Positions 38,981 through 52,000 of a stretch of 64,000 nucleotides of DNA are shown one piece after another (position 1 is the first letter of the stretch; every line of letters begins with the position of its first letter). The stretch is from Caprimulgus europaeus (taxonomy: Eukaryota; Chordata; Aves; Caprimulgiformes; Caprimulgidae). The stretch spans positions 1,426,001 through 1,490,000 of the forward strand of contig OU015551.1 of NCBI GenBank assembly GCA_907165065.1, given 5' to 3'. Position numbers and translations under genes: made by a program. Below the pieces are notes generated by a model, which did not search any database, was not told the origin of the DNA, and saw nothing but the letters and a program-made list of their open reading frames with translations.

Positions 38981-40264
38981 TTTCTTTTTAAACGCGACTG
39001 GAGCGGGGTACGCGCGAGGCATTTGCTTGTCTCGCAAACACTGGAGGCTGTGCTGGTTCCCTGCCGAGCCTGGTGGTTTCAAACCCACATCTCCCCAGTC
39101 CCAGATCTCCCAGTGCCTTTGCTTTCAGGCCATTTGCTCCTCTGGAATATCAGGGGTGTGCTGGCTTCCAGCCTGAAGGGATTTCAGCAAGCCTGGTCTC
39201 TGGTGATAGCCCTCACCGGAGGGGAGAGCTCGAACCGCTTCCAGGAGATGTGCCTTGTGGCCAGGTCTTCTCATTCCACTTGTGCTCTAATCATTAAATC
39301 TTTGTCTTACCAGGGAGTGTTGGCAAGTTCTGCCCTCGCTGCTCTGTGCAGATCCTGCCACTCATTTTGCTCTCGGCAGAGTGCTCTGGATTAAACCCTT
39401 GAGTACAGGTCTGCGTAGAAGCTCTCAGCCTTGCTGCAGTCTGCAGGTCAGGATGGAAATATAAAAGCAATACAGCAAATAGCCTAAAGTAAGAGTTGAG
39501 AAACTGGTGAATTTTGCTGGATGGAGGGTTTAGGGATGTCAGGCTCTTCTGAGTTTGTCTGGGGCATCTGCAGGTGGCACGAGAGGAGCCGGTGGATCTG
39601 GTCTTAGGGGACTTGCCCGAGGTCACCAGGTGGGTTTATGGCACAGCAGGGATGGGTTCAGCTCTCCCACCTCCCTGACAGCACTCCTCTTTTGGCCTGT
39701 CCTTTATTTATTCCTCCTACCACCTTCCTCTCTTTTTGAAGAAAGAATCAGTGAGAAAGAACTGAAACTTTTAAAACTATTTCCTGTACTAGAGGCAGAG
39801 TCAATTTGATGTCAGACGAGGCCAAAACGGTAACACATGCAGTCACGTCATGTGCCTCGAGCAGATTGGCACAGATATTCCTTCACAAAATTCTCTGTCA
39901 TCTGAGGTGGTGGAACATGTTTCACACTAAAGTCACATTCAGAGTCATCATCTGGAAATCTGCAAGAACAGAGCTGCTTGTGTCCGTGTCCTGGTTCCAA
40001 AGGAAAACGCTGGAGAGATGGTTGCTTTAGGAGGAAAAGGACACAGGACACTGTTGTCTTTGAAATCCTGGTGAGGAAAAGCTCTGACTGTCTCCAGGGG
40101 TTCCTGTGAGTCACATGCACTGGGCTGTGAACTTGGGAGTCACTCACCCACCACGGAGGAGCTCGGTGGAAAAGGGAAGTTCCCTCCACGCCTGCTTCCC
40201 TCCCGGAGCTCCTCTGGGGTTTTTTTCTCCTCCCTCTGCAAATGGTGTATGATGGATGAAGAAA

Positions 40265-40820
40265 TCTCTGCAGCAGAGTGCAGGATGTTGGGTTTTGTCT
40301 CTTCCTGATTAACCTGCAGACATTGCAGTGAGCACAGAGCTGTGATCTTGCACCAGTTCACACCTGGTTGGATGATAACTCTTTCTGTACCTGGTTTTCT
40401 GTCTTTGCTGCAAAATCCATTTTCTTATGGCAGGATCTCACAACTGGAGCCTGACTTGAGGGTGCTCAGGCTGCACAGTGAATTTTCTACCCTAAAGGAT
40501 TTAGCCACTGGCCATCATCACTTACTAGACACCATTTTTTTTCCCTGATGGTACATCTGAGACCCTGCAATTAAGAGTTGACAGAAATTCTTCTCCAAAT
40601 TAAGTATGGAAACAGCAACTCTTGTGCAAGTGTATCTCAGAGCACTGAACAAAAATGTCATTGGGTTGGATCCTGGAGTGTGAGCCCATGGCTGTGAGAG
40701 GTTTGACTTGCTGCTGTAGATGTTTGAAGGGGAAGTTGCCTTTCCTTTCCCCAGGAGTCTGGGTGCAGCTGAACCAGTGGAAGGTCAACACGTTTCAGGA
40801 GCTGATTATTCACTGTAAAA
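40265..40820 (+). repeat. 556-bp duplicated segment, copy 1 (SCAMP4 intron 2 side)
   Basis: Matches 49215-49770 with a constant offset of 8950 bp, no indels and about 12 substitutions that I could count, so about 98% identity, in the same orientation. It lies in the intron before exon 2. Not recognised as a known interspersed repeat. Confidence 0.9.
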
Positions 40821-42508
40821 GTTGAGTGTGGCATGTGCTTGTCCTTGCAGAAAGAAATGTACTCAGTGCCACTTTGCAGTTCCAAAACACATCATTCTGT
40901 AGGGAAATGACAGGTGTTGTCCCAGGAACTTCTGTGAGAATGCTCATAAAAGCAGAGGTTGCTGGAGAGAGGAATGTTCCTTAGTGTCTGTGTGTGATGG
41001 TGTTCTCTGTCATCAGAGCGTTGAACCCTGGCTGAGATTTAGTAGGAAATGAGCAGGTAAAGGAGCACAGCTGGGTAAGGTGAGAAGGGAGTGGATCACC
41101 AGGATGCTACTTTCTCTGGGTTTTAAAAATTTATTTATTTGAGTTAAAGCCACTCAACAGCACCACAATTGTCTCCTTGAGAAGGGAGGGCACAGGAGGG
41201 TGACTTTGGCCACGATGCTCCTTGTCAAGCCAGGAACGTGTCCCTTGGTCTTTCCTTCTGGTCCCTTCTCCAGTGGACAGACTGGTGCCTCCTACCACTC
41301 TGCAGCTGTGAGACACTGGCACTGAAGTGCAGGAACTAAATAATCCTCTTCTGAAGGTGGACCTCACTCATTTGCTGACCTTTCAGTTAAAGCTTTTCAG
41401 CATAACTTGTGTTCATGTTTCGTTTGTTCTTCCCCCAAAATTTACAGATCTCAGCTGGGAGCAGCTGCAAATGGGTGGGGTGAAGTTTTAATTGTATTCT
41501 TAACGGTCTTCATACTTTTATTTTCTACTCACACAAGCAAAATGCTTCCATTTCTAAATCACAAGTTATAAACTGCCTGTCAGACACTGGGTGATGGCTG
41601 TGGCGTGGGAAAGCTCGGAGCATTCCGCTGTGCTGTGGCCTTCACCCAGGGAGCCCCAGTCCTGAGCAGCTCACGACTCGCAGAGCTTCCCTGTCCACAC
41701 TCTGTTGCTTTCTTTAGACTGGTATGAGCAAAATGATGTTTTCTCCTTAGTGTAGATGTAATTAAGCTTGTTTATAAATGCATCTCTACCTACAGGAGGA
41801 ATGAGCTGCCTGTCCAGGTCCTGCTTCTTACGAGTGCCATTGTCTCCACCAGGCACTGTGCTAGAATAGCTCAATTAAAAAGGGAAAAAAAAAAAAGTAA
41901 ATGCAACCCAAACAAAAGAATCACACCAGTGTAAACTCTGCACCCTGCAGAGCACCCACAGGGCAGGAGGACAGCACAGAGGTGCAGGGAAGGGAAACGA
42001 GCTGCTGTAAATCCCGAGGGCTTTGGAGACAACGCAGCGATTCTGACCTGGGTGCTGGCAGCAGCCTGTGGTGTTTGTTGTGTTTTTGTAGGGGCAGTTT
42101 GGAGTCTGGACTTCCTAAGAACTCTTGTCAGAGCCCCTGCAGTGCTGGTTTTTAAAGGGGTTTTGTGGTGTTCTGTGTTTCCATTCTGGGATTTACAGGC
42201 AGGGGCACACGGTGGTTTTCTCCTGAAGCTCAGCACAGAGCTCTCGGTGGCTTCCGTCTGCGCGCTCGGTTCTGCCCAAATCAGCCACGTGGCTGGAGCC
42301 AGGAAAACTTCACAGGGTTTGATTCTCCCAGAACTGTGGTCACGTTCCATGGTGGTAACAGGAAGAGTGAATCTGCATTTTAAGAAGTGTTGTGCAGAAT
42401 GATTAAAATAATGAGGGATGTTTTGTCTACCAGCTCTTTGTTGGGTTGGTTTTTTTTTACCAGCAGTTTCCTTCCCGGCTAACAGTGATTATCTGTTTGT
42501 TTCAGCAG

Positions 42509-42567
42509 TCCACAGAGAGCCAGGAGCCAACAAATCATCTCAACACCTAAATGAGGCATTAAGTCTG
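42509..42567 (+). other. Candidate alternative 5'UTR exon of SCAMP4
   Basis: A T-rich tract ending TTTCAGCAG (42501-42508) precedes 59 bp bounded by a consensus donor GTGAGT at 42568. It is not needed for the reading frame. Only splice-site quality supports it. Confidence 0.22.
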
Positions 42568-42973
42568 GTGAGTTTGTACAAACTTCTCTTGTGCTGGGTG
42601 TGCTGGGTCCCATGCAGAGCTGGCTGCCTGGCTGCTGTTCTGGCAGCGGCTGTCTGCACATCCCCACCCAGTGCCAGGTACCACCACGAGCACCTTTGTT
42701 TGCTGCTGAAAAGTACAAGCTGCAAAAGTGGTTGACAGTGGGATTGTGCTCAATGAGATGCTTCCAGGTGGAGTTTTATATGAACAAGGAGAAGTTGTGA
42801 TCCTTTCTGGAAGGTTCCAGTGTGTCTACTTTGGGGAATTGGAAACAAGGAGTTTGTAGTGGGAACCCCGGGCTCATGGTCTGTCAAACTGTGCTGGAGA
42901 CACTCCTGATTCCAGGAGATTCTTTGGGTGCTGGTTAGTGACATGTGCTGACCTGATTTTCTTTCTCCAATAG

Positions 42974-43029
42974 AGCTCTTGCTGTCTGTCTGAAACCTCA
43001 CCAGGGGACACTCCTTACAGAAATGGCAG
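42974..43029 (+). CDS. SCAMP4: SCAMP4 exon 2: 5'UTR and start codon
   Basis: The acceptor TAG ends at 42973 and donor GTAAGA starts at 43030. ATG GCA G (43023-43029) joins AA of the next exon to give Met-Ala-Glu-Lys. A second possible acceptor CAG at 43018-43020 would only shorten the UTR. The start matches family N-termini (MxEKxNNFPPLP). Confidence 0.85.
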
Positions 43030-46000
43030 GTAAGAGCACCTCAAAATCCAGCAATGCAGGGAGAAAATGGTTTCAGAGAATGTTCCTCAGTATCCTGTGA
43101 TGGCTGTAACACATCAGGTCTGCAACATGAGTCCCTTCCTGAGATCTTAGGGAGCCCTCAAGCTCTTCAGCTACAGCTCTTCTTGCCTTGGACGCGTTCC
43201 CTTTACGCTGTATCTGCTGTAGGTTTGTCAGCCCAGGTTACTGTTCTAGCGATAAAGTCTCAGGTGTGACTTGTTTGCAAGTTTTATGAGGCTGGAATTT
43301 ATTCATTAAAAAAGTACATGAGAATAATTCCTTCCTTAATGAGGCTAAACAGCTTCCCACAGCATTCCTAGCTGTACTATTGATATTCATACATCTTCAT
43401 TTTACTTGCAGTGAGATCAGTAACAACATTCCTCTCATTTTTTTTAGGATAAAAGAAAATCAGGGACTTGCATACAGCTGCTGTTCATTGATGTTTCATT
43501 TCTGCTTGCTGATCTCATGTGTTGATCCTAGCCTTGATAGGAGTGCTGTAGCACTCCAAGCTGTGCAGTCAGACGTGAAAGAGGATATTTTAATTTGATT
43601 TCTTTTGTCTGTTCTTGGAAGTAACCCAGAACAGTTGAAAACTCCAGGGTCTTTGGGTGGGAAAAAGTGGTCACCTGGCTGCTTGCAGCTGAGCAGCAAC
43701 AGAGAAGAGGTGTAATCCTGATCTCTGTGTACCTAGCAAACAATTGTGGAAGTACTTGGAGCATTTTGTGAGCTTGAAAAAGACCAAACTGCAGTGGCTG
43801 GTGCCCAGCAGCCCTGTTGGTTTTGGCCCCACCATGTGGGGACTTCTGGCACTAGAGGCTGGCAGCAGCTCTACTGCCTGTGACAGATCTGTGCTGTAGG
43901 AGAGAGAGAAAATGGAAGAGAGCAGAGCCAAAGTAACTAGCTGCAGCTTCAGCTGTTGAAGAGGGGCAGAGCAAAATTCTCCTCATCCTTCAAAAACTAA
44001 TAAAAAGATTGTTAGAGAATCAGCTTTTACTGTGGTCAGTTAATCTTGACCTTACTTGCTTCCCTAGAGAGCTGTTTCTTGAGCTCTAGGAGCTGTGCTC
44101 CCTTCCTTGCCTTTGATCCAGCATTGTTCTGGCCCTTTGTAGGCTGCTGCCAGGAGAAAGCCCATGAGCTGTTTATAGCAAACAGAATTAGTGCCAGGTC
44201 CAAATTCCTGTGGACTTTGAAAGCAGCCGTGGGCCATCAGCGCTGTGTGTGCCGGGTTCAGCGGTTGGTGTTAACCAGTGACTAACACCAGCTTCAGAGG
44301 GCATCTGAATTGATGTAAACTATGTTTAATGGGAGTGAGGAGAGGCAGAAGACTTAATATTTGTTTTTATAAGGTGAAATCTACTGAAAAGTCGAGCTGG
44401 GCTGGTGACCTCAGACGTCACTGCACATTTAATTCTGATGGACTCGCAGTGGGCGTTATCCTCACCACATTTTCTGCCTGAAAATCCACCTTTCCTTTGC
44501 ATGAAGTAAAACCTTTTCTTTCCTAAAGCATGGCTGACAGCTTTGGGCTCTTCCCTGCCAACCTTCAAATGAAGTTAAGAAGCTGCTCCTGCAAAATGTC
44601 TTCTCACGCAGAGATAATGGCAAGAGAAGGGGAACTCTTGTGCTGACAGTTCTTGTTCAGACATTTCCTCTCGTCTTCTGTGCCATTTGGAGGTTTTCCC
44701 AGGACATTCTTCATCTCTTCCTTTGGTTGTTTTTAATTCTGTTTACTGGGGCTGAAGTAGATGAGAGACAATTAGTCACAATGCCCTGGAACTTTAATCA
44801 GGACTCGAAGGCAAGAGCAAACATTCTCAAACACGTAGGAACGCATCTCCAGGCGCACGCAGACACACAGACAAATCTGTGCAGCTGCCTAGAAGCTGGC
44901 AGCAGCTTCAGTGCAGAGGATTTAGGCATTTACACACTTGATTTTAAACTATCATTTCTTCCCAAGGTCAGGTTTCCTTCACCATATCACTTTTATCAGC
45001 ATTTGCTGATTTATTGTATATTATTTTTCCTTTTTTTCCCCCTTTTTTTTCTTTGAATGGGGTTCACCCTTATGGGAAAAACTTGACTTTTAAAGAAAAA
45101 AGGGTACATTCATGAGTCTTGTCACAGCAAAGCCATCCCTCACATCTGATTTGCCTTCCCCAAACTGGATGACAGCTCAGTACTAAATTCCAGCTGGAGA
45201 GCTGCTTTCCAAAGGCACCCTGCCTTACTGTCACAGGGACGTAGCTACTACAGGTCCTAAGGCCTGATCCACATGCCAGCCAGTGTCCCTGCTCAGAGCT
45301 TGTGTCTGAAGGTAAATCTGCTTGTCTGGACCATCACCAGCTTTTCCTCTTGCTTTGGTTGTAACTAAAGAGCTCTGTGCAGCCCCTTTCCCCCAGAGGT
45401 TGCTGGTCTCCCCCTCATTCCACCTCATCCTGGAGCTTGTTTTAAGGCTTTTTGTCTTGCAGCACCTTTTGTACAACTTTACACTGATGTGCAAAGGTAT
45501 CAAATCCATGTGTTGCTTATTAGCTTGTTCCCATTCCTCTCTCCAAGCCTTGCATGTCATAGTTTAACTGTCATGTCCACTGCTGAGGAATGAGAACAAG
45601 ATGTTTGGTGTCCAGAGTGAGGATGAGCACGCTGCAGTGAGTAACGTGAACGACCAGAGCTGGTGATGGTTTCTCTTTTGATTCTTGTGAGTTCCCTCGT
45701 CCTAGGGATCCAGGGGTGTGTTTTGGGAGGATATTACACTCTCTGAGCCAGATGAGAATGTTTCTGCATCTAATACCTGTCTTCTGCCTTGTAGAAAAGG
45801 TGAATAACTTCCCACCGCTGCCCAAGTTCATCCCTCTGAAACCGTGTTTCTACCAGAATTTTGCTGATGAAATTCCCATCGATTATCAGTCTCTGGTGAA
45901 GAGAATCTACCACGTGTGGATCTGTAAGTTGAATTAAAAAAAACCTGTGTTGGGAAAACATATATATGTATTAAAACACCATAGATCTCAATGACTTCTG

Positions 46001-49000
46001 TGCTTTAAAGTTTTGACTGCAATTAGGTGATGAGAAACAATGATTCATCTTTGTACTGTAATATACCTTTGTGCCCAAATTTTAAGCTGCTATGCCTTGA
46101 ATCTTTGCTGCAGAGCTGCTGTTGAAGAAAGGAGACAGTATCAGTGCTAGAGAATCTATTAGTAAATTTGAGGGGGAAATAAACAGACCATATTTGATAC
46201 CTTTATTAATGTCAGGTGATGTTTTACCCCCACAAAATAGCCCTCTTAAAATAATTCCCAATTCACCTAAACCAAGCTGAAGAGGAGAATTTTAGGCAAG
46301 AAGATAAATGTGGCTTGTTTGCTTGCTACCTGTCTCCCCACCTCACAGTAGGAAGGATAAAATTCCCTCTTGTTTGTGCCAGCCACGGATTTCCCTTCCC
46401 AATGGAAGCAGTGTCTTCTAGCTGGACACTGTCCCTTCCTCAGCTCTCCATAGCCTGGAAACGTTCCCCATCCTGCTGGAGAAGGGCTCTGATCCCCTTG
46501 GTCACAGCTGGTGGTTTGCTCATACTCTGTATGAACAGACCTCCTGGCTCTGGGCTTGTGTTGTCTGGCTGAGCCATTCCCATCCAGCCATCAGAACTGC
46601 CCATTCTTCTCCAAGGGATGAAATCAGCTGAGAGCCGGCGTGGCAGGCCTGGAGAACCACAGGGAGTGCTCTGGAAGATTAAATATCTTTTTTGCTTTGC
46701 TTATCTTTTTTTTTTCCCCAAACACTTGTCATCCTATTTACCCTTCTCAGTGAAGGCAAGCTTGTTTTCTGCCAGATATGCATTTGGTGGCATGGCTTTT
46801 ATTCCAGATGCATAGGATGTGTGTATGAGAGAGATTTGTGTGCATAAATAATAGCATCCTCTATCACTCCATTGTTCTTTGGTTAGTTAGAGCTGCTGAA
46901 ATGAGCTCTGTAATTTTCTTGCCTGAAGAAACTGCTTGTCCCTTCAGACTGAACTGGTTAAATGTTGCATGCTGCAAAGCTGCCTTTGTCTGCCACTCTT
47001 CCTAAACAAAGCCTCCCTCATCCCAGTTCATGGCAGGCTGGAAAGGTGCCAGCCCTTTGGGCAACTGGTCCAGCGTGGCTGAGGGGAGAACCTGGCACGT
47101 TCACCAGGAGTTTTACATTGCCATCTGCAGCACAATTTTCTGTTGGGGTCTCCTCAACTTTTTGGGATGGGATGGAGAGAGAGACACAGACAGAAGGAAG
47201 GTGGTAAGCAAGGAAAGGGCGGTTTTCAGAACAGGAACACAGAAGTCATTGCTAGAAGGGGGAATGCTCATTACTTTAATTGGATGTCAACGTTTCATTA
47301 AGGTGGGTGGTGAGTTGGAGAAACCGATACCAGAGCTCCCACTGCTGGAGAACAAACTCCTGCCTGATGTGCTGGGAGAACCAGAAGTTCCTTAAAACTT
47401 TCTAGGTGCTCTTGGCTTAGTGTTTTGGGTTTTTTTTCTGTTAAGCAACTTTTGGAGTATAAATGACTTTTGAAAATAAAAGTTTGAAGAAGTACAGCTA
47501 AGTACTGCATAAACTAAATTGAAATAATTAAAATACTTTCTTCCCACTGATATTAAGACACCTCCAAACCATTGCATGTAAAGCCTGGGTGTTAGCTGCT
47601 CAGAAGAAATTGGCTTTGCAGTAAAACAGTGTTTTATTTTAACTCTCATGCAATCTGTACGTCAGAAGCAGCAGCTGGGTTCGGACACTTTCCACTCTAG
47701 GTTCTCCCCACTGTGTTGTCAATATTATTTTACAACCACACAACTTTGTAGTTGTTCAGCAGCCCCTGGGCTGTGTGAATGCAGGTGGGTTTGTGTCGAG
47801 AGGAGGAAAGAGACGAGTCAGGAGAGGCCAGGCTGGCGCTGGACGTCAAAGGACCGAGGCAGTGACGTGCAGACACGCTGCAGAGCCACCGTGAAGCGAG
47901 GAATGGGCAGAGCGTGTTCACTTGCTGCAGGTGAAGAGAAAGTCAGGGATTCAATTCTGACTGAATAAATGAGAGCAGGGTCTGAAGTGGTTCTGTGAGC
48001 TCATCACCAAGTGGTACTGAGGGGTCTCTTGTGTTTAGACCCTCAGCCTTCACATTTCTCTTTATCTCTGCTAATTCATCCAGGTTAACACAAAGGTTTT
48101 TTAAGAGCCACCACCTATTTTTCAAAATCTGTGCTTGTAGTTGAGCTTAAACCTCCTCAGCTCTGGCAGAGCCTGGGGGATGCAGGGACAGCTGCAGGGA
48201 GACCTTGGAGCAGTGAGGGGAGGATGTGGAGGAAAGCAGGGAGCCCCTGGGCTGGGGACTGAGCTCAGCCTGGGGAAGCCAGGGAGGGTGCAGCCCTGCT
48301 GTGCGCTGGTGCTGAGCTTCAGGGAAAGGGAGGAGCAGTGTCACTTCATGCACATCAGCACTGCTATGCACTGGGGGCCTTTGTCAACTGTTCCTTTTTA
48401 TCCAAGTGGCAGGAACAGGGATGTGAAAGGGCCTTTAAGCCACCCCTGTGATCCTGTGTTCTCAGCCTGATTGGGGTTTGCTTATCCCCTCGCTCAAGGC
48501 AGCCCTGAAGCTGACTTCCAGGCTTCCTCAGAGGCCCAGGGAAGCAGAGAGAGAGCCCACAAAGTGCTGTGCTGGTTCTGTAATAGCTGCTGAGGCAGCC
48601 TCAGCCAGCACAGAGACCAGAGTCACTTGGGGCTGGGTGCAGGGCAGTGTTGTGTGCCCCTCCTCTCTCATAAAGGGATTTTGTTACAAATGGGAATTGA
48701 ACCTTGCTCGTAATTCATAATAATACTGCCCTGAGTCTTTTATTAGTCACATTGCTTGTTACCCAGCTCTCCATCCTTTGGCAGGTCCCAAAAGTTTCCT
48801 CATCCCTCTGGGGCAGCAGTCCCTCTGGAGATGGATGTGTCTGTGCTGCCAGCCCCTGGGGACATGCAGGAACCTGCAACTCTCTTGGAGCAGCTGCTTT
48901 CATAGAGCCATAGAGGCTGGAAAAGACCTTTGAGATCATCAAGTCCAACCATAAACCTCACACAGCCAATTCCACCTCTAACCCATGTCCCTCAGCACTT

Positions 49001-52000
49001 TGTCTGCCTGTCTTTTAAATCCCACCAGGGAAGGTGACCCCACCACCTCCCTGGGCAGCCTGTTCCAATGCTTGACCACCCTTTTGGTGAACACATTTTT
49101 CCTCAGATCCAATCGAAAATGGGCTTGAGTTTCCCACTGTTACAACACCAAGTGTCTGTTTGCTTTTTGCAGGACAAGGTGAAACTGCACAACCTCATGT
49201 TCTCTCCTCTGCTCTCTCTGCAGCAGAGTGCAGGATGTTGGGTTTTGTCTCTTCCTGATTAACCTGCAGACATTGCAGTGAGCACAGAGCTGTGATCTTG
49301 CACCAGTTCACGTGTGGTTGGATGATAACTCTTTCTGTACCTGGTTTTCTGTCTTTGCTGCAAAATCCATTTTCTTATGGCAGGATCTCACAACTGGAGC
49401 CTGACTCGAGGGTGCTCAGGCTGCACAGTGAATTTTCTACCCTAAAGGATTTAGCCACTGGCCATCATCACTTACTAGACACAATTTGTTTTCCCTGATG
49501 GTACATCTGAGACCCTGCAATTAAGAGCTGACAGAAATTCTTCTCCAAATTAAGTATGAAAACAGCAACTCTTGTGCAAGTGTATCTCAGAGCACTGAAC
49601 AAAAATGTCATTGGGTTGGATCCTGGAGTGTGAGCCCATGGCTGTGAGAGGTTTGACTTGCTGCTGTAGATGTTTGAAGGGGAAGTTCCCTTTCCTTTCC
49701 CCAGGAGCCTGGGTGCAGCTGAACCAGTGGAAGCTCAACACGTTTCAGGAGCTGATTATTCAGTGTAAAACTCATGTTCTCTGCTCTGCCCTCTTTGCAG
49801 TTTACTGCATCACGCTGGTAGTGAACATAATAGCCTGCCTGGCGTGGTGGATCGGAGGTGGCTACGGGGTCAATTTTGGCTTGGCCATCCTCTGGCTCGT
49901 CCTCTTCAGCCCCTGCGGTTACGTCTGCTGGTTCCGCCCTGCCTACAAAGCCTTTCGGTGAGTGGAAGCCCCTGAGGTGCTTTTGTTTCCATTCCCTCTG
50001 GGAGAGAGATGTGGTGTTACTGGGGAGTGTCCCTCCAGAGACCTGTCTGCCTGGGGTGAAAAGGAGAGAGATTGGTGTTATTGGGGAGTGGCCCTCCAGA
50101 GATCTGTCTGCCTGGGGTGAAGAGGAAGGATTTGAGCTCTGAATGTTGTGTTTACTTTCAAAATGAAGAAGAATGTTGTTACTTTTAAATGCTTGAGGGT
50201 CACCTGCCTAGGACTGGAGGTGAGCAGCAGTGAGTAGATTCTTCTGAGAGGAAGAAATTAATATTTTACTTAAAATAACTCAAGCTTAGCAGCACTCTCA
50301 TCTCTCTATAGCATTTAGATAGATATGAATTTGGTAAAGCCTCACTGAGGCTTGTTTTGATGGAAGACTATTAAGTTATTTGTTTTTGAGAGCTTCCTTT
50401 TTTTTTTCTCTAGATATTTGAGAGCTTGGCTGCTTTGCTTTGTAGATAAAAGCAGTTCCCTGGAGCGAGTCCTTCTGGAACTCCACAAATATTTAAAGCC
50501 ATCTTACATTTTCACTTTAATTAATAATCATTTGCATTTGCTCATGCTTGCTGTGGATCACAGGGCATTATTCAGACATTAATGCATAATGCTTGTTGGA
50601 GCTATGAAGGTCCTGAGCATTTTCCAGCCTGACACAGGGAGAGGAGGCACAGAGGAGGGGAGGGACCCTCACACTGTGGGTCACCAGCAGACCCCACACA
50701 CCAGTCAGGATTTGAACTCTGAAGCTCTTTCTGGTTCCTTGTTACCAGAATACTCTGGGTTGTGAATATTCACCAGGTTCTGTGATGAGAGGGTTTAGAT
50801 AACAGTGAAAGCAGCTGATAGAAATGGGAGTTGGCAGGTGGGGCCTGAATATTTAGCACATGCTAAATTAATTGTTTAAATGCTCTTCTGAATTTATGCT
50901 TTGGATGCTGACACCACTGGGCAGTCAGTGCACTGGGGGTGCTTAAAACATCCCTGGAGTACAGGGGAGGATTGTTTCTGGTGGAAAGGGAAGGCCACTG
51001 GGTTGGATTAATCTGAAAGTTTGAAAAGACATGCAAATGCCAGCTGTGAACTCTTGCTCTCCAGGTGTGGGGTTTTGTCCCCATCCCTGGGTCAGAAGCT
51101 CAAAGGTCTCTGAGTGGCAGCTGGAGCTCTGTTCAAAGAGCAGTTTCCATTCTGAAGTCTGGGAAGAAATAACTCCTCCCCCTTGACCTCCTCTGGGCTT
51201 CACCAGGGACTGTTTCTAATTATTTCTTTAATGTTGTTTGTATGTGTTTATGCAACTGAATGCTGAAAGGTCCCCGAGGTTACTCTGTGTAAAGACTTCT
51301 GCAGTTAAAAAGAGAACAAGCCCAGGGGACAGACTGGGAAGCCCAGAGATCATTGACTTTGACATCAGTTGTAGAAGAGGTTTGAAGAACTCTGCAGTGG
51401 GGCAGTGCTGTTTCTTGGGGGATCACAGCCAGTTGTGATTTAAGGAAACAAGGTCAGACCCCCTGGCTGTGCTTACTCTGGGGAAAGGCAACTCTTCCAT
51501 ATCGGCCTCACGCACCGTGACGGCGCTTCCATAAAACCTTCGTCATCCCTCTGCATCCAGAATGAAATGAGCTGCAGAGCTCTGGCACTAGGGCAAAGCT
51601 GTTGCAAATCTGCACCAGAAAGCTGGATCAGAAATCACCTTTTCTGTGTATCCTCACTAATTCCCAAAGATCCTTTCAAATGAAGACTCCTCCAGCCTTT
51701 TCAGGTTGTAGCTGCAAGAGTCTGGTTGGAGGCTCAGCCTCGAGCCTAATCCTTGTTAATTGGATTACGACAGCCCGTGTTTAAAGTCTTTCTTTCACAC
51801 TGCTGTACTCTGAGGTGGTGTTTGAAGGTGGGATCATAAGGATCCCACTCAGGGATGGCAGATTTCTTCCACAGCATCTCTGTGGCCATCTCCTGAAAGA
51901 TGGAAGGTAACGGTACCACCACACGCGGCTCAGAGCGACGGGGGTTTGGCTGGAGGCTGTTCCACTTGTCCCAGACTAGCCAGGGTCCTGCCTCCCTCAT

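Larger units (their letters stand above)
36071..42973 (+). other. SCAMP4 intron 1 region
   Basis: 6.9 kb with the G-rich minisatellite, two antisense CR1 pieces and duplicate copy 1 (40265-40820). ADAT3, an intronless gene I recall sharing the SCAMP4 5' region in human, has no recognisable open frame here. Sequence becomes AT-richer from about 37.5 kb. Confidence 0.65.
43030..49800 (+). other. SCAMP4 introns 2-3
   Basis: 43030-45794 and 45924-49800. Ordinary AT-balanced intron sequence, with one CR1 piece and the duplicated segment before exon 4. Nothing else recognised. Confidence 0.65.
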
